DNA of 64,000 nt from the NCBI GenBank assembly GCA_016702545.1, contig JADJDT010000017.1, positions 1-64,000 of the forward strand, read 5' to 3'. The notes under the pieces are model-generated. The model did no database searches. It worked only from the letters and a program-made list of their open reading frames with translations, and was not told the DNA's origin. Position 1 is the stretch's first letter; each line of letters opens with the position of its first letter. A program made the position numbers and the translations under genes. Of this stretch, positions 8,439 through 18,154 are shown in pieces. The DNA comes from Pseudomonadota bacterium (GTDB lineage: Bacteria > Myxococcota_A > Polyangia > GCA-2747355).

Positions 8439-10322
8439 ATGCAACCTCCTTTCCTCATGGCCGTCGTGCGGCTGACGCTGGTGCTGGGGGTGCTGCTCGT
8501 GTCGACGAGCGGCTGTCGCCGCCGCGCGCGACCGGGCAGCGAGGCCGCCGGCGCGCAGTCGACCGCGATGGCGGAGGCGCCCGGGCCCTCGCTGGAGGCT
8601 CGCCAGCCCGACGTGTTGCGCTGGGGCCTCCACCTCAGCGGGGCGTTCCTCGCCGGTCGCGATTGGTCGAGCGGGGCGCTCGATCGCGGTCCCGCGGCGC
8701 CGCTGGTGCGGCGCAACCTCGAGCAGCTGCTGGCCTGGCGGATGAACCTGCTCGTCGTCGATGCGGTCGACGGTAAGCGTGCGTCGTTGCTCCTGCCCAG
8801 CCCGACGCTGCTGGCGCTGGCGCAAGGCTGGTCCGCGCCGCCGCGCGCCATCTCGGCCTGGGTGCAGCAGGCGCATCGTCGCCTCGTGCCGGTCTATCTC
8901 GACGCGACGGCGTTGGCCCGCGCCGCGAGCGCGGCGTCGCCGGGCTTGACCCTGGCCCAGTTTGCGCGGGCCGAGGGCGAGCTGCTCGACGGGGGCGGCT
9001 TCGACGGGTTGGTCTTCACCAGCCCGGTCGCTGCCTGGGCGGCCGCGAGCTACGCGCTCGCCCACGCCCGGGGACGGCGCTACGTCGATGCCTTCGGCCC
9101 GCAGGCGCAGCGGGCCGACGTGCTGCTGGCGTCGATCGATGGCGGCCTGTTGGCGTCGCTGGCGGCGCTCACCGGGCCCTCGGCCGTGGTGCTCGGCGCG
9201 GCATCGGCGGGGCAGCGCCTCGTGGCCGAGCTGGGCGTGATGGCGCTCGTGGCCGCTCAGGCCCGGGCGCGGCGTCAGCGCTTGTGGGTCGAGGTCGGGG
9301 AGACGGGCCAGCGCGCGGGTCTGCGCCACAACCTGCTGCTGCTGGCGGGCGCGCAATACCGCGCCACGGGCTACCTCTGGCGCGCGCGCGCCGTGGACGA
9401 GCTGCCCTGGCGCGACGAGGATCTGCGGGGCGAGGCCGAGGCGACGCTCCAGGACCTCGAGTGGCTGCGGCGCCCCGCGGGCGATCGCCCGCCGCGCGCC
9501 GAGATCGTGCTGGCGTTGCCGACGGAAGATCCGCTGCGGATCGATGCGCTCGCGTTCCTGGCGCAGGCGCTGGGTCCGGTGGCCAACGGCCTGGCGCTGT
9601 CGGGGTATGAGCTAGGGGCCAGCGGAGGCCTGCCGCCGGGGGCGGCCGACGCCTATGTAGTGCTGGCCTCGGGGCGCCTCTCCGAGGGGGTGCCGGACCT
9701 GCCGGAGGTCGTGCTGGAGCTGCTCCGCGGGCCCAAGCCGGTGCTGGTCATCGTCGATGGGCTGAGCGACGGCGGCAATTGGCGTCGGGCCCTGCCGCTG
9801 CTCGGGCTGCGCCCGGGCTGGCCGCGGGTCGAGCTGCAGGGCACGATCGAGCGCATCGAGCTGGCCGATCCGGGTTGGCAGGGCGGCAGCGCGGCCACGG
9901 GGGAGGTCGCGCTGCGCGCCGCGCTGCTTCCCGAGCGCGCCGTGAGTGGACAGCTGCTGGCCAGCGTGACGTTGCAGGGGGCTCGCACACCGCTGCTGGT
10001 CGGCAACGGCAACAAGCTGCTGATCAACGCGAGCGCGGTGCCCGCCGCCGCGGCGTTCTGGATCAATCGGCTGCTGCGGCGCAACGCGCGCCTGAGCTTC
10101 GATGGCGTCGGCTTCACCGGTCGGCGCTCGGCCTTCCTCGCGCTCGGCGACACGCAGCTCGAGGTCGATCTGCCGCTCGCGCCCGGCACCGAGCTGCGCG
10201 TGTTGCGCTACGGCGCGGACGGGCAACGCCAGCCGATCGAGCTCTGGCCCTACGAGCCGCCGCTCAAGACCTTGCTGGCGCAGCACGAGCTGCTGGTGGT
10301 CGAGGGCGTCGCCGCGCCGTGA
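8439..10322 (+). CDS. Large predicted lipoprotein of unknown function
   Basis: 627 residues. The N-terminus has a hydrophobic segment (VRLTLVLGVLLVSTSGC) ending in a plausible lipobox Cys, so it is probably a lipoprotein. Start ATG 8439 is preferred, with ATG 8457 as an alternative; neither has a strong ribosome site. The body is soluble alpha/beta sequence with few Cys and no motif I recognise. An early stretch LAWRMNLLVVDAVDG resembles openings of TIM-barrel glycosidase-like lipoproteins, but that is weak. It is followed 88 bases later by grxD. Confidence 0.7.
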   Translation: MQPPFLMAVVRLTLVLGVLLVSTSGCRRRARPGSEAAGAQSTAMAEAPGPSLEARQPDVLRWGLHLSGAFLAGRDWSSGALDRGPAAPLVRRNLEQLLAWRMNLLVVDAVDGKRASLLLPSPTLLALAQGWSAPPRAISAWVQQAHRRLVPVYLDATALARAASAASPGLTLAQFARAEGELLDGGGFDGLVFTSPVAAWAAASYALAHARGRRYVDAFGPQAQRADVLLASIDGGLLASLAALTGPSAVVLGAASAGQRLVAELGVMALVAAQARARRQRLWVEVGETGQRAGLRHNLLLLAGAQYRATGYLWRARAVDELPWRDEDLRGEAEATLQDLEWLRRPAGDRPPRAEIVLALPTEDPLRIDALAFLAQALGPVANGLALSGYELGASGGLPPGAADAYVVLASGRLSEGVPDLPEVVLELLRGPKPVLVIVDGLSDGGNWRRALPLLGLRPGWPRVELQGTIERIELADPGWQGGSAATGEVALRAALLPERAVSGQLLASVTLQGARTPLLVGNGNKLLINASAVPAAAAFWINRLLRRNARLSFDGVGFTGRRSAFLALGDTQLEVDLPLAPGTELRVLRYGADGQRQPIELWPYEPPLKTLLAQHELLVVEGVAAP

Positions 10323-10410
10323 GGGGGCGCGGCCGTGGTGGGGGCTGACGAATCGGGACAGATCGGGTACCGTTTCCCCTCGTTGTCGCTTGAGTGAAGG
10401 GAGCTGAGAC

Positions 10411-10734
10411 ATGACGGACGAGACCAAGCAGCGCGTCGAGACCGCGATCAGGTCGCACAAGGTGGTGCTGTTCATGAAGGGGGTGCCGGACTTCCCGCAG
10501 TGCGGCTTCTCGGCGCGGGCGGCCGAGTGTCTGGAGCGGCTCGGCGTGCAGTTCGCCGCCTTCGACGTGCTGCCGGACCGCGAGCTGCGCGAGGCGATCA
10601 AGGAGTACTCGCGCTGGCCGACGCTGCCGCAGCTCTACATCGAGGGCGAGCTGATCGGGGGCAGCGACATCGTCACCGAGCTGTTCCAGAGCGGCGAGCT
10701 CAAGGTCAAGCTGGAGCAGGCGGGGGCCTTGTGA
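10411..10734 (+). CDS. grxD: Monothiol glutaredoxin (Grx4/GrxD family)
   Basis: 107 residues, full length for single-domain monothiol glutaredoxins. It carries the CGFS active site (PDFPQCGFSARA), the WPTLPQLYIEGE cis-proline loop and the GGSDIV glutathione-binding motif. These proteins bind a 2Fe-2S cluster with glutathione and deliver or sense iron-sulfur clusters rather than reduce disulfides. ATG 10411 follows GAAGGGAGC. Its stop codon overlaps the start of the serine hydrolase gene (GTGA), so the two are co-translated. Confidence 0.96.
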   Translation: MTDETKQRVETAIRSHKVVLFMKGVPDFPQCGFSARAAECLERLGVQFAAFDVLPDRELREAIKEYSRWPTLPQLYIEGELIGGSDIVTELFQSGELKVKLEQAGAL

Positions 10735-11876
10735 CCTCGCCTGTGAGGGCGCAGCGGTCGCCCTCATCAGCGCTCGAACCGCACGCCCCGCGTCGGGCTC
10801 CACGCGATCCGATCGACCGCGCCGTGCAGCGGGCGGTGGCGGAGCGCGTCTTTCCTGCCGCCTGCCTGCTGGTGGCGGTCGAGGGCCAGCCCGTCGTGCA
10901 TCGCGCCTACGGACGGGCGCGGCTCGACAGCGTCTTCGATCTGGCCTCGTTGACCAAGCCCTTGGCCACGGCCGCGACGCTGATGCAGCTGGTGGCCGCT
11001 GGGCGTTTGACGCTGGAGACGCGGCTCGGCGCCGTGATCGAGGCGTTGCAGGGCACCGCGCTCGGCGCGGTCACGCTGGCTCAGCTGCTCGCGCATACGG
11101 CAGGGCTGCCCGAGTGGCTGCCGCTCTACCAGCAGCTCGTGACCCGGCCGGCGCGGCGGGCGCGACAGCGGGCGCGAGAGCTGATCGCCGCGACCCCGCT
11201 GGCGTACGCGCCGGGAAGCACGACCTGCTACAGCGACCTCGGCTACCTGCTGCTCGACTGGGCGCTCGAGGCCGCGACCGGCGAACGCCTCGATCACCTG
11301 GCCCAGCGCCTGGTGTTCGCGCCGCTGGCGCTGACCCGCACGGGCTTCGTCGACCTGGCCGCGCGGCGGAGCGCGGCTCGGCTGCAGCAGCACTGGCGCT
11401 TCGTGCCGACCGAGCGCTGCCCGCGCCGTGGCCGGCTCTGCGGCGAGGTCCACGACGACAACTGTCACGCGATGCAAGGCGTCGCGGGGCATGCCGGGCT
11501 GTTCTCGACGGCGCACGACGTGCACCAAATCGTGCGGCAGCTGGTCAGTGCGGCGCGCGGCGAGGCCTCGATCTTCGACGGCGCCGTGGTGCGGCGCTGC
11601 TTCGACACGCAGCTGGTCAGCGGCAGCAGCTGGCGGTTGGGCTGGGACACGCCGGGTGGCGAGCGGCCGAGCGCGGGTCGGGCCTTCGGTGGCCGCAGCG
11701 TCGGGCACCTGGGCTTCACCGGCACGTCGGTGTGGATCGATCGTGACCGGCCGTGGTGGGCGATTCTCCTGACCAACCGCGTCTACTACGGTCGCGAGCC
11801 CAACCGGATGAAGCCGCTGCGCCCCCGCCTGCACGACGCGGTCGCGCGCACGCTCAAGGGCTGGGGCTACCTGTAG
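10731..11876 (+). CDS. Serine hydrolase, class C beta-lactamase / esterase fold
   Basis: 381 residues starting at GTG 10731, which overlaps the grxD stop by four bases. Penicillin-binding fold motifs: S73-L-T-K76 in FDLASLTKPLAT, a YSDLGY segment in the position of the Tyr motif, LLAHTAGLPEW, and HLGFTGT near the C-terminus as the third motif. No signal peptide is seen, so it is likely cytoplasmic, unlike secreted AmpC. Such proteins are usually esterases, peptidases or amidases; the substrate is unknown. The GVAGHAGLFSTAHD block is typical of the family. Confidence 0.88.
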   Translation: MTSPVRAQRSPSSALEPHAPRRAPRDPIDRAVQRAVAERVFPAACLLVAVEGQPVVHRAYGRARLDSVFDLASLTKPLATAATLMQLVAAGRLTLETRLGAVIEALQGTALGAVTLAQLLAHTAGLPEWLPLYQQLVTRPARRARQRARELIAATPLAYAPGSTTCYSDLGYLLLDWALEAATGERLDHLAQRLVFAPLALTRTGFVDLAARRSAARLQQHWRFVPTERCPRRGRLCGEVHDDNCHAMQGVAGHAGLFSTAHDVHQIVRQLVSAARGEASIFDGAVVRRCFDTQLVSGSSWRLGWDTPGGERPSAGRAFGGRSVGHLGFTGTSVWIDRDRPWWAILLTNRVYYGREPNRMKPLRPRLHDAVARTLKGWGYL

Positions 11877-11996
11877 TCGCCCTGTCGTTGGCGGGCCCCG
11901 CGCTCCCGCGTACAATCGGCGCGCGCGAGAGCCGGGGTGGGGCGCGAACGCGGGCGGGTCCGCGGTCGCGCGGTTGCCGGTTGCGCGGGAGCCACC

Positions 11997-12896
11997 GTGA
12001 GACTGAGCGTCGAGCAGTTCCGTGCCTGGGAGAATAAGTGCGTCACGTTGCTGGGCATGTCGGGCGTCGGCAAGACCCGCCTAGCCGCGCTGCTGCGACG
12101 TCACAATTGGTTTCACTACTCGGGCGACTATCGCATCGGCACCCGCTATCTGGACGAGCCGATCCTCGACAACATCAAGCAGCAGGCGATGCAGGTGCCG
12201 TTCCTACGCGACCTGCTGCGTTCGGATTCGATCTACATCGCCAACAACATCACCGTCGACCATCTGAAGCCGCTCTCGACCTTCCTCGGCAAGCTCGGCG
12301 ACGTGACGCGCGGCGGCCTGCCGCTGGCCGAATTCAAGCGCCGGCAGGGCTTGCATCACCGCGCGGAGATCGCGGCGATGACCGACGTGCCGGAGTTCAT
12401 CTGCAAGGCGCAGGCGATCTACGGCTACCAGCACTTCGTCAATGACGCCGGCGGTAGCCTCTGCGAGCTGGACGACCCCCAGGTGCTCGAGCTGCTCGAC
12501 CGCCACACGCTGGTGCTCTACGTCGAGGCGACAACGGACGATGCGCGCGCGCTGATCGCGCGCGCCGAGCAAGACCCCAAGCCGCTCTACTATCGCGAGG
12601 CCTTTCTCGAGGCCGAGCTGGCGGCCTACCTGCTGGAGCGCCGCTTGCCGACGGTCGAGGCGATCGAGCCGGACGACTTCGTGCGCTGGATCTTTCCGCG
12701 GCTGTTCTGCTCGCGCCTGCCGCGCTACCAGGCGATCGCGGCGCGCTACGGCTACAGCGTGTCGAGCGCCGAGGTCGCGGCCGTGACCAGCGAGCACGAC
12801 TTCCTCGAGCTGGTCGCCCGGGCGCTGTCCCGACCGATCGCGGCGGTGGACGTGGCGAGTGAGGCGGGTGGGATCAGCGCGGCGGGCCCACGCTGA
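11997..12896 (+). CDS. P-loop ATPase of unknown role
   Basis: 299 residues. GTG 11997 follows GGGAG; the frame is open further upstream but is Arg/Gly-rich shadow. Walker A GMSGVGKT lies near residue 20 and is followed by SGDYRIGTRYLDEPILDNIK. A conserved central block reads DSIYIANNITVDHLKPLSTF. A later YHGYQ-like segment (AIYGYQHFVNDAGGS) and LVLYVEATTDD suggest a small-molecule or nucleotide kinase-type fold. I recognise it as a conserved proteobacterial ATPase but not its substrate. The stop overlaps the next start (ATGA). Confidence 0.78.
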   Translation: MRLSVEQFRAWENKCVTLLGMSGVGKTRLAALLRRHNWFHYSGDYRIGTRYLDEPILDNIKQQAMQVPFLRDLLRSDSIYIANNITVDHLKPLSTFLGKLGDVTRGGLPLAEFKRRQGLHHRAEIAAMTDVPEFICKAQAIYGYQHFVNDAGGSLCELDDPQVLELLDRHTLVLYVEATTDDARALIARAEQDPKPLYYREAFLEAELAAYLLERRLPTVEAIEPDDFVRWIFPRLFCSRLPRYQAIAARYGYSVSSAEVAAVTSEHDFLELVARALSRPIAAVDVASEAGGISAAGPR

Positions 12897-13222
12897 TGGC
12901 GACGGAGCTGCCCCTGCGCGTCACGGTGCGCGTGCTGCTGGCCACCGGGCCGGCGAAAGGCGAGCGGCGCGAGCGCCTGAGCGACGCGCTGCGTTGGCCG
13001 CCAGCGCGGCTGCATTTCGCGGGCGCGCTGCCGATCGAGGGGGCGGGCGAGGGGAGCGTGGTGTTCGCGCTGCCGGGCGACGAGGAGCCGATCGCCTGCG
13101 CCGCGCGGCTGCATTTCGATCCCGAGCGCCCCGAGCGCGGCAGCACCGCCGAGCTATGGTCGCTGAGCGCCGAGCACGAGGCGGCGATCGAGGCCTACGT
13201 GGCGGCCGGGGGCGAGCCTTGA
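12896..13222 (+). CDS. Small conserved-looking protein of unknown function
   Basis: 108 residues from ATG 12896, overlapping the ATPase stop, and ending in an overlap with the TTG start of the carboxylase gene. The sequence is predicted beta-rich (LRVTVRVLLATG, EGSVVFALPGDEEP, AARLHFDPERPERG) with an alpha-helical tail. No signal peptide, membrane segment or motif is visible. Its double overlap with the neighbours argues that it is real and translated with them. Confidence 0.68.
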   Translation: MATELPLRVTVRVLLATGPAKGERRERLSDALRWPPARLHFAGALPIEGAGEGSVVFALPGDEEPIACAARLHFDPERPERGSTAELWSLSAEHEAAIEAYVAAGGEP

Positions 13223-14797
13223 GCGGGCAGGGCGCGGCCCCGCCTGGGCCGTCGCGGCTCGAGCAGCTCGAGCGGCTCAGCGCCGAGGCGTTGCAAGGCG
13301 GCGGTCAGGAACGGCTGGCCCGGCAGCACGCGGCCGGCAAGCTCAGCGCGCGCGAGCGCCTCGAGCTGCTGCTCGATCCGGGCAGCTTCGTCCGAGCTCG
13401 ACCGCTTCGTCACCCACACCTGCACCGACTTCGCCACCGCCGAAGAGCGTCCGCTCGGCGATGGCGTCGTGGTCGGTCACGGCCTGGTGCGCGGGCGGCT
13501 GACCTTCGCCTTCGCCCAGGACTTCACCGTCTTCGGCGGCAGCCTCGGTCGCGCCCACGCCGGCAAGATCTGCAAGCTGATGGATCTGGCGGAGCGCGCC
13601 GGCGCCCCAATCGTGGGACTCAACGACTCCGGCGGCGCCCGCATCCAGGAGGGCGTGGCGGCGCTCGCCGGCTACGCGGAGATCTTCCTGCGCAATACGC
13701 TGCTCTCGGGGGTGGTACCGCAGATCTCCGCCGTGCTCGGACCGTGCGCCGGGGGCGCGGTCTACTCGCCGGCGCTCACCGATTTCATCCTGATGGTCGA
13801 GCGCACGGGGCACATGTTCATCACCGGCCCCGACGTGATCAAGGCGGTGACCCACGAGGAGGTCACCAAGGAGCAGCTCGGCGGCGCGACGACGCACAGC
13901 CGCGACTCGGGCGTGGCGCACCTCAGCTGCGCGGACGAGGCGAGCTGCCTGCGCGCGATCCGCGAGCTCTTGTCGTTCTTGCCGCAGAACAACACCGAGG
14001 AGCCGCCGAGCGCGCCGAGCGACGACCCAGTCGATCGCTGCGCCCCCGAGCTGGACACGCTCGTACCCGAGGACCCGACGCGCCCCTACGACATCAAGAC
14101 GCTGATCGCGTATGTCGTCGATGAGGGCTACCTCTTCGAGGTGCAGCCGGATTACGCGCCCAATATCGTGGTGGGCTTCGCGCGACTGGGCGGGCGCGCG
14201 GTCGGCGTGGTGGCCAATCAGCCGGCCGTGCTGGCGGGCTGCCTCGACATCAAGGCCTCCCTCAAGGCGGCGCGCTTCGTGCGCACCTGCGACTGCTTCA
14301 ACGTCCCGCTGGTCACCTTCGTCGATGTTCCGGGCTTTCTGCCGGGCAGCGACCAGGAGTACGGCGGGATCATCAAGCACGGGGCCAAGCTGCTCTACGC
14401 CTTCGCCGAGGCCACCGTGCCGAAGGTCACGCTGATCACGCGCAAGGCCTACGGCGGGGCCTATGACGTGATGGCCTCCAAGCACCTGCGCGCCGACCTC
14501 AACTTGGCCTTCCCCGGCGCCGAGATCGCAGTGATGGGCCCGGCCGGCGCGGTCAACGTGCTCTACCGCCAGGAGCTGGCCGCGGTGGGCGCGGCCGAGC
14601 GCGACGCGCGGCGCGCCGCGTATGTCGCCCGCTACCGCGAGGCCTTCGCCAACCCCTATCGGGCGGCGGAGCTCGGCTATCTCGACGACGTGATCGTGCC
14701 GCGTACGACGCGCCCGCGCCTGATCGCGGCGCTGCGGATGCTGCGCAACAAGCGCCAGGCCAACCCGCCGCGCAAGCACGGCAACATGCCGCTGTAG
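13219..14797 (+). CDS. pccB: Propionyl/acyl-CoA carboxylase beta subunit (frameshifted as sequenced)
   Basis: Carboxyltransferase subunit that moves CO2 from biotin to propionyl- or acetyl-CoA. Residues 1-58 are in one frame (SRLEQLERLSAEALQGGG, KLSARERLELLLDPGSFV) and the rest in the next. One extra C at 13391-13393 breaks it; deleting it restores SFVELDRFVTHTCTDF. The repaired length is 525 residues, normal for PccB. Motifs: GPCAGGAVYSPALTDF and RKAYGGAYDVMASKHL, the two oxyanion-hole regions. The start is TTG 13219 overlapping the previous stop. No biotin carboxylase gene is nearby. Function is certain; whether the frameshift is real is not. Confidence 0.9.
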
Positions 14798-14835
14798 CGC
14801 GGCTGCGACGGTGGGGCGCTGCCGCGGCGGTCGGA

Positions 14836-15273
14836 TCATCGGGGGCGGGCCGGCGGTCTGCGCGCGCGCCGTAGGCGAGGGGCGTGGCTGCGCCCGGGCC
14901 GCGGCGCCCGGAGCTTGACGGCGGCAGTGGTGGGCCCGGCCAGCACGACATGGCGGGCCAGTCGCTGCAGCGTGGCGCGACCGATGCCGCGTACCCGCCG
15001 CAGCGCGCCCAGGCTGTGAAAGGCGCGCCGCGTGCGTGCGCGGAGCAGGCGCTCGGCCAGGGCGGGGCCGATGCCGGGCAGCAACCTCAATTGCTCGGGC
15101 GTGGCCGTGTTGACGTTGACGACGGGCACCGTCGCAGACGCGAGCGGTGGGGACGCCCCGCGGGGGGCCGCTGGCGCCGCGCGCGCCGGCGCGAAGCGCC
15201 CGCTGGCGGCGAGCGCGACGCTCAGTAGCAGGACGACCAAGAGGGGGTGCAAGGATGCGGTGGAGGGTTGCAT
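14836..15273 (-). CDS. ComEA-like helix-hairpin-helix protein
   Basis: 145 residues from ATG 15273 (GGAG upstream). A signal-anchor (HPLLVVLLLSVALAASGRFA) precedes a short linker and a ComEA-type double HhH domain: VNVNTATPEQLRLLPGIGPA then RRAFHSLGALRRVRGIGRAT. ComEA binds incoming double-stranded DNA at the membrane or in the periplasm during natural transformation. The tail after residue 110 is Arg/Pro-rich and not part of the family. No comEC is in the window, so competence is not proven. Divergent from argG. Confidence 0.88.
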   Translation of the reverse strand: MQPSTASLHPLLVVLLLSVALAASGRFAPARAAPAAPRGASPPLASATVPVVNVNTATPEQLRLLPGIGPALAERLLRARTRRAFHSLGALRRVRGIGRATLQRLARHVVLAGPTTAAVKLRAPRPGRSHAPRLRRARRPPARPR

Positions 15274-15443
15274 GCCGTGCTCCACTCGCAAGCGCCGGGC
15301 CGACCGTCCGGCGCTTGGAACCGCCCGTACTGCCACGCCTTCGCTTCCGGGCCGCCGGAGACCCGGTCCGGAGCACCGGCGCCCGGCCGGATCTCGGCGA
15401 CAGCGGGCCTCCTGTGACGGCGGGACCCCCGTGGCAGTGGGCC

Positions 15444-15484
15444 GCCCGTGGCAACGGGCCGCGGGTCCAGCGGCCGCGGTTTTT
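15444..15484 (+). promoter_or_regulatory. Possible attenuator-like hairpins in the argG leader
   Basis: Just before argG, hairpin GCCCGT/ACGGGC (15444-15459) overlaps by three bases a second hairpin GGCCGC/GCGGCC (15457-15475) that is followed by GCGG and T5 (15480-15484). The two stems are mutually exclusive and the second resembles a weak intrinsic terminator. In DNA this GC-rich such stems can arise by chance. Confidence 0.25.
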
Positions 15485-15527
15485 GTGGTAAGAGGGGCGC
15501 GGCCCAGCCGGGCGTGAGGGGTGAACG

Positions 15528-16766
15528 ATGGCGCACAAGAAGAAGGTCGTGCTCGCCTACAGCGGCGGGCTGGACACGTCGGTGATCCTGAAGGTCCTGG
15601 TGCAGCAGGGCTACGAGGTGGTGGCCTTCGCGGCCAACGTCGGACAGGGCGATGACTTCACCCAGCTCGTGGACCGAGCGAAGGCCACCGGCGCGAGCGC
15701 CGTGCGCGTCGACGATCTGCGGCGCGAGTTCGTGACGGACTTCATCTACCCGACGATCGCCTCTAACGCGCTCTACGAGAACCGCTACATGCTCGGCACC
15801 TCGCTCGCCCGGCCGCTGATCGCGCGCCGCCAGGTCGAAGTGGCGCTGGAGGAGGGGGCGGAGAGCGTCGCTCACGGCGCGACGGGCAAGGGCAACGACC
15901 AGGTACGCTTCGAGCTGGCCTTCGCCGCGTTGGCGCCGCAGCTCGAGGTGATCGCACCCTGGAAGGATCGCACCTTCCTCGAGCGCTTCAAGGGACGCAG
16001 CGACCTGCTGTACTACGCGCGCGAGCAGGGCATCCCGGTCGAGGCCACGTTGGCGAAGCCCTACAGCAACGACGAGAACCTGCTGCACATCAGCCATGAG
16101 GCCGGGGTGCTCGAGGATCCGAGCTGGACGCCCGACGAGGGCATGTTCCGCCGCACGGTGGCCCCCGAGCAAGCACCCGACCGGGCCGAGCACTTCGAGC
16201 TCGAGTTCAGGGACGCGCGCCCGGTACGACTGACGCTGCGCGAGGGCGGGGCGAGCTACGAGGAGCCGCTGGCGTTGTTCGGCGCCTTGAACGAGTTGGG
16301 GCGCAAGCACGGCATCGGGCGGGTCGACATGGTCGAGAATCGCTTCGTCGGCATCAAGTCGCGCGGCGTCTACGAGACGCCGGGCGGCACGATCCTGCAC
16401 CACGCGCTGCGTGACGTGGAGGGCATCGCGATGGATCGCGAGGTGCTGCACCTGCGCGACATGCTGGCGCCCAAGCTGGCCGAGCTGATCTACAACGGCT
16501 TCTGGTACAGCCCCGAGGCGGACTTCCTGCGCGCTGCCTTCGCCCAGTCGCAGCGGCTGATCGACGGCAGCGTGCGCCTCAAGCTCTACAAGGGCAACGT
16601 GATGGTGGAGGGGCGCGAGTCGCGCAGCTCGCTCTACAACCGCGAGCTGGCCTCGATGGACGTGGCGGGCGGCTACGACCAGGCGGATGCCCAGGGGTTC
16701 ATCCGCCTCAACGCGCTGCGCCTGCGCGCGCACAAGCTGATTCTGCGCGATCCGAGCCCGCGATGA
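15528..16766 (+). CDS. argG: Argininosuccinate synthase
   Basis: 412 residues, full length. It joins citrulline and aspartate using ATP in the penultimate step of arginine synthesis. The ATP-pyrophosphatase P-loop is at the start (LAYSGGLDTSVI), followed by ASNALYENRYMLGTSLARP, GATGKGNDQVRFEL and AKPYSNDENLLHIS, all family signatures. ATG 15528 follows GAGGGGTG. The stop overlaps the argH start by four bases, so the two form one translational unit, as is common for argGH. Confidence 0.98.
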   Translation: MAHKKKVVLAYSGGLDTSVILKVLVQQGYEVVAFAANVGQGDDFTQLVDRAKATGASAVRVDDLRREFVTDFIYPTIASNALYENRYMLGTSLARPLIARRQVEVALEEGAESVAHGATGKGNDQVRFELAFAALAPQLEVIAPWKDRTFLERFKGRSDLLYYAREQGIPVEATLAKPYSNDENLLHISHEAGVLEDPSWTPDEGMFRRTVAPEQAPDRAEHFELEFRDARPVRLTLREGGASYEEPLALFGALNELGRKHGIGRVDMVENRFVGIKSRGVYETPGGTILHHALRDVEGIAMDREVLHLRDMLAPKLAELIYNGFWYSPEADFLRAAFAQSQRLIDGSVRLKLYKGNVMVEGRESRSSLYNRELASMDVAGGYDQADAQGFIRLNALRLRAHKLILRDPSPR

Positions 16767-18154
16767 GCGCGAGCACCCGCTTGTGGGACAAGGGCGAGCC
16801 GCTCGACGCACGCGTCGCGCGCTTCACCGTCGGCCGCGATCCCGAGCTCGATGGCCAACTGATCGCCTACGATGCGCTGGCCAGCGCCGCGCATGCCACG
16901 ATGCTGCGCAAGATCGGCGTGCTCGGCGCCGAGGAGCTGAGCGGGCTGCTGCGCGAGCTGGCGGCCTGCGCGGCCGAGGCCCGCCGCGGCGAGTTCGGTG
17001 TCGCCGCGGACGAGGAGGACGGTCACACCGCGCTGGAGAACCGCCTGACCGCGCGGCTCGGCGACGCCGGTCGCCGCGTCCACACCGGTCGCAGCCGCAA
17101 CGACCAGGTCATCGCCGCGCTGCGGCTGTGGGCGCGCGAGCGGCTGGTCGAGCTGACCGGGCGGCTGCTCGATTTGGTGCAGCAGCTGTTGAGCTTGGCC
17201 GAGGCGCAGCGCGAAACGACGATGCCGGGCTACACGCACACGCGGCAGGCGATGCCCTCGACGCTCGGTCACTTCTTCGCCGCGCACGCCGAGGGCCTGC
17301 TCGACGCGCTGCCCTGGATTCGCACCGCCTTCGCGCACGTCGACCGCAGCCCGCTCGGCAGCGCCTCGGGCTACGGCGTCGCGCTGCCCCTCGATCGCGT
17401 GCTGGTGGCCGAGCTGCTCGGCTTCGCGCGCCCGCAGGCCAACACGCTGGCGGTGCAGAACGATCGTGGCCGCACGGAGTACCTGTTGCTCGCGGTGGCG
17501 GCGCTGATCGCCACCGACCTCGGGCGGCTGGCGACCGACCTGATCGGGTTCTCCAGCGATGAGCTGGGGTACGTGCGGCTGGCCGCGGCCGTGACCACGG
17601 GGTCGAGCATCATGCCGCAGAAGCGCAATCCGGACGTGCTGGAGCTGATCCGCGCGCAGGCCGCGCGGCTGCGCCAGCGACAGGCCGAGGTGGCGGCGAT
17701 CTACGGCGGGCTCGCCTCGGGCTATCACCGGGATCTGCAGCTGACCAAGGAGCCGTTGCTCGAGGGGCTGAGCGGCGTGATCGATCTGGTGGCGGTGATG
17801 GGGCGGGTGCTGGAGACGCTGCAGGTCGATGCGGAGCGGTGCCGGGCCGCCTTGCTGCCGGCCACCGCCGCGACGGATGAGGTCTATCGGCGGGTCGCGG
17901 CCGGTCAGCCCTTCCGGCTGGCCTACCGCGAGGTGGCGGCCGATCCGGCCGGCGCCGTCGGCAGCGAGGGCGCTGAGCTCTGGCGCGCGCGCTGTCACCT
18001 CGGGGCGCCGGGGGCGCTCGACCTGCACGACTACCGCGCGGCGCTGCACGAGGGGCGGCAGTGGGTCGCGACGAAGGGACAACACCTCGCCGCCGTCTGG
18101 GCCCTGCTGACGAGCGCGCTGGCGCCCGACGGGGACGCTGGAGGAGAGCCATGA
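16763..18154 (+). CDS. argH: Argininosuccinate lyase
   Basis: 463 residues, full length. It cleaves argininosuccinate to arginine and fumarate. Fumarase/aspartase superfamily motifs: EEDGHTALENRL, VHTGRSRNDQV, MPGYTHTRQAMP and the signature GSSIMPQKRNPDVLEL carrying the catalytic serine loop. It overlaps argG upstream and the next lipoprotein gene downstream, where its TGA sits inside ATGA, so the arginine genes are coupled to apparently unrelated genes. Confidence 0.98.
   Translation: MSASTRLWDKGEPLDARVARFTVGRDPELDGQLIAYDALASAAHATMLRKIGVLGAEELSGLLRELAACAAEARRGEFGVAADEEDGHTALENRLTARLGDAGRRVHTGRSRNDQVIAALRLWARERLVELTGRLLDLVQQLLSLAEAQRETTMPGYTHTRQAMPSTLGHFFAAHAEGLLDALPWIRTAFAHVDRSPLGSASGYGVALPLDRVLVAELLGFARPQANTLAVQNDRGRTEYLLLAVAALIATDLGRLATDLIGFSSDELGYVRLAAAVTTGSSIMPQKRNPDVLELIRAQAARLRQRQAEVAAIYGGLASGYHRDLQLTKEPLLEGLSGVIDLVAVMGRVLETLQVDAERCRAALLPATAATDEVYRRVAAGQPFRLAYREVAADPAGAVGSEGAELWRARCHLGAPGALDLHDYRAALHEGRQWVATKGQHLAAVWALLTSALAPDGDAGGEP

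Noticed and set aside
15222..16811. A 529-codon minus-strand frame opposite argG
   Set aside because: Fully antisense to argG and the argG leader; composition is shadow-like.
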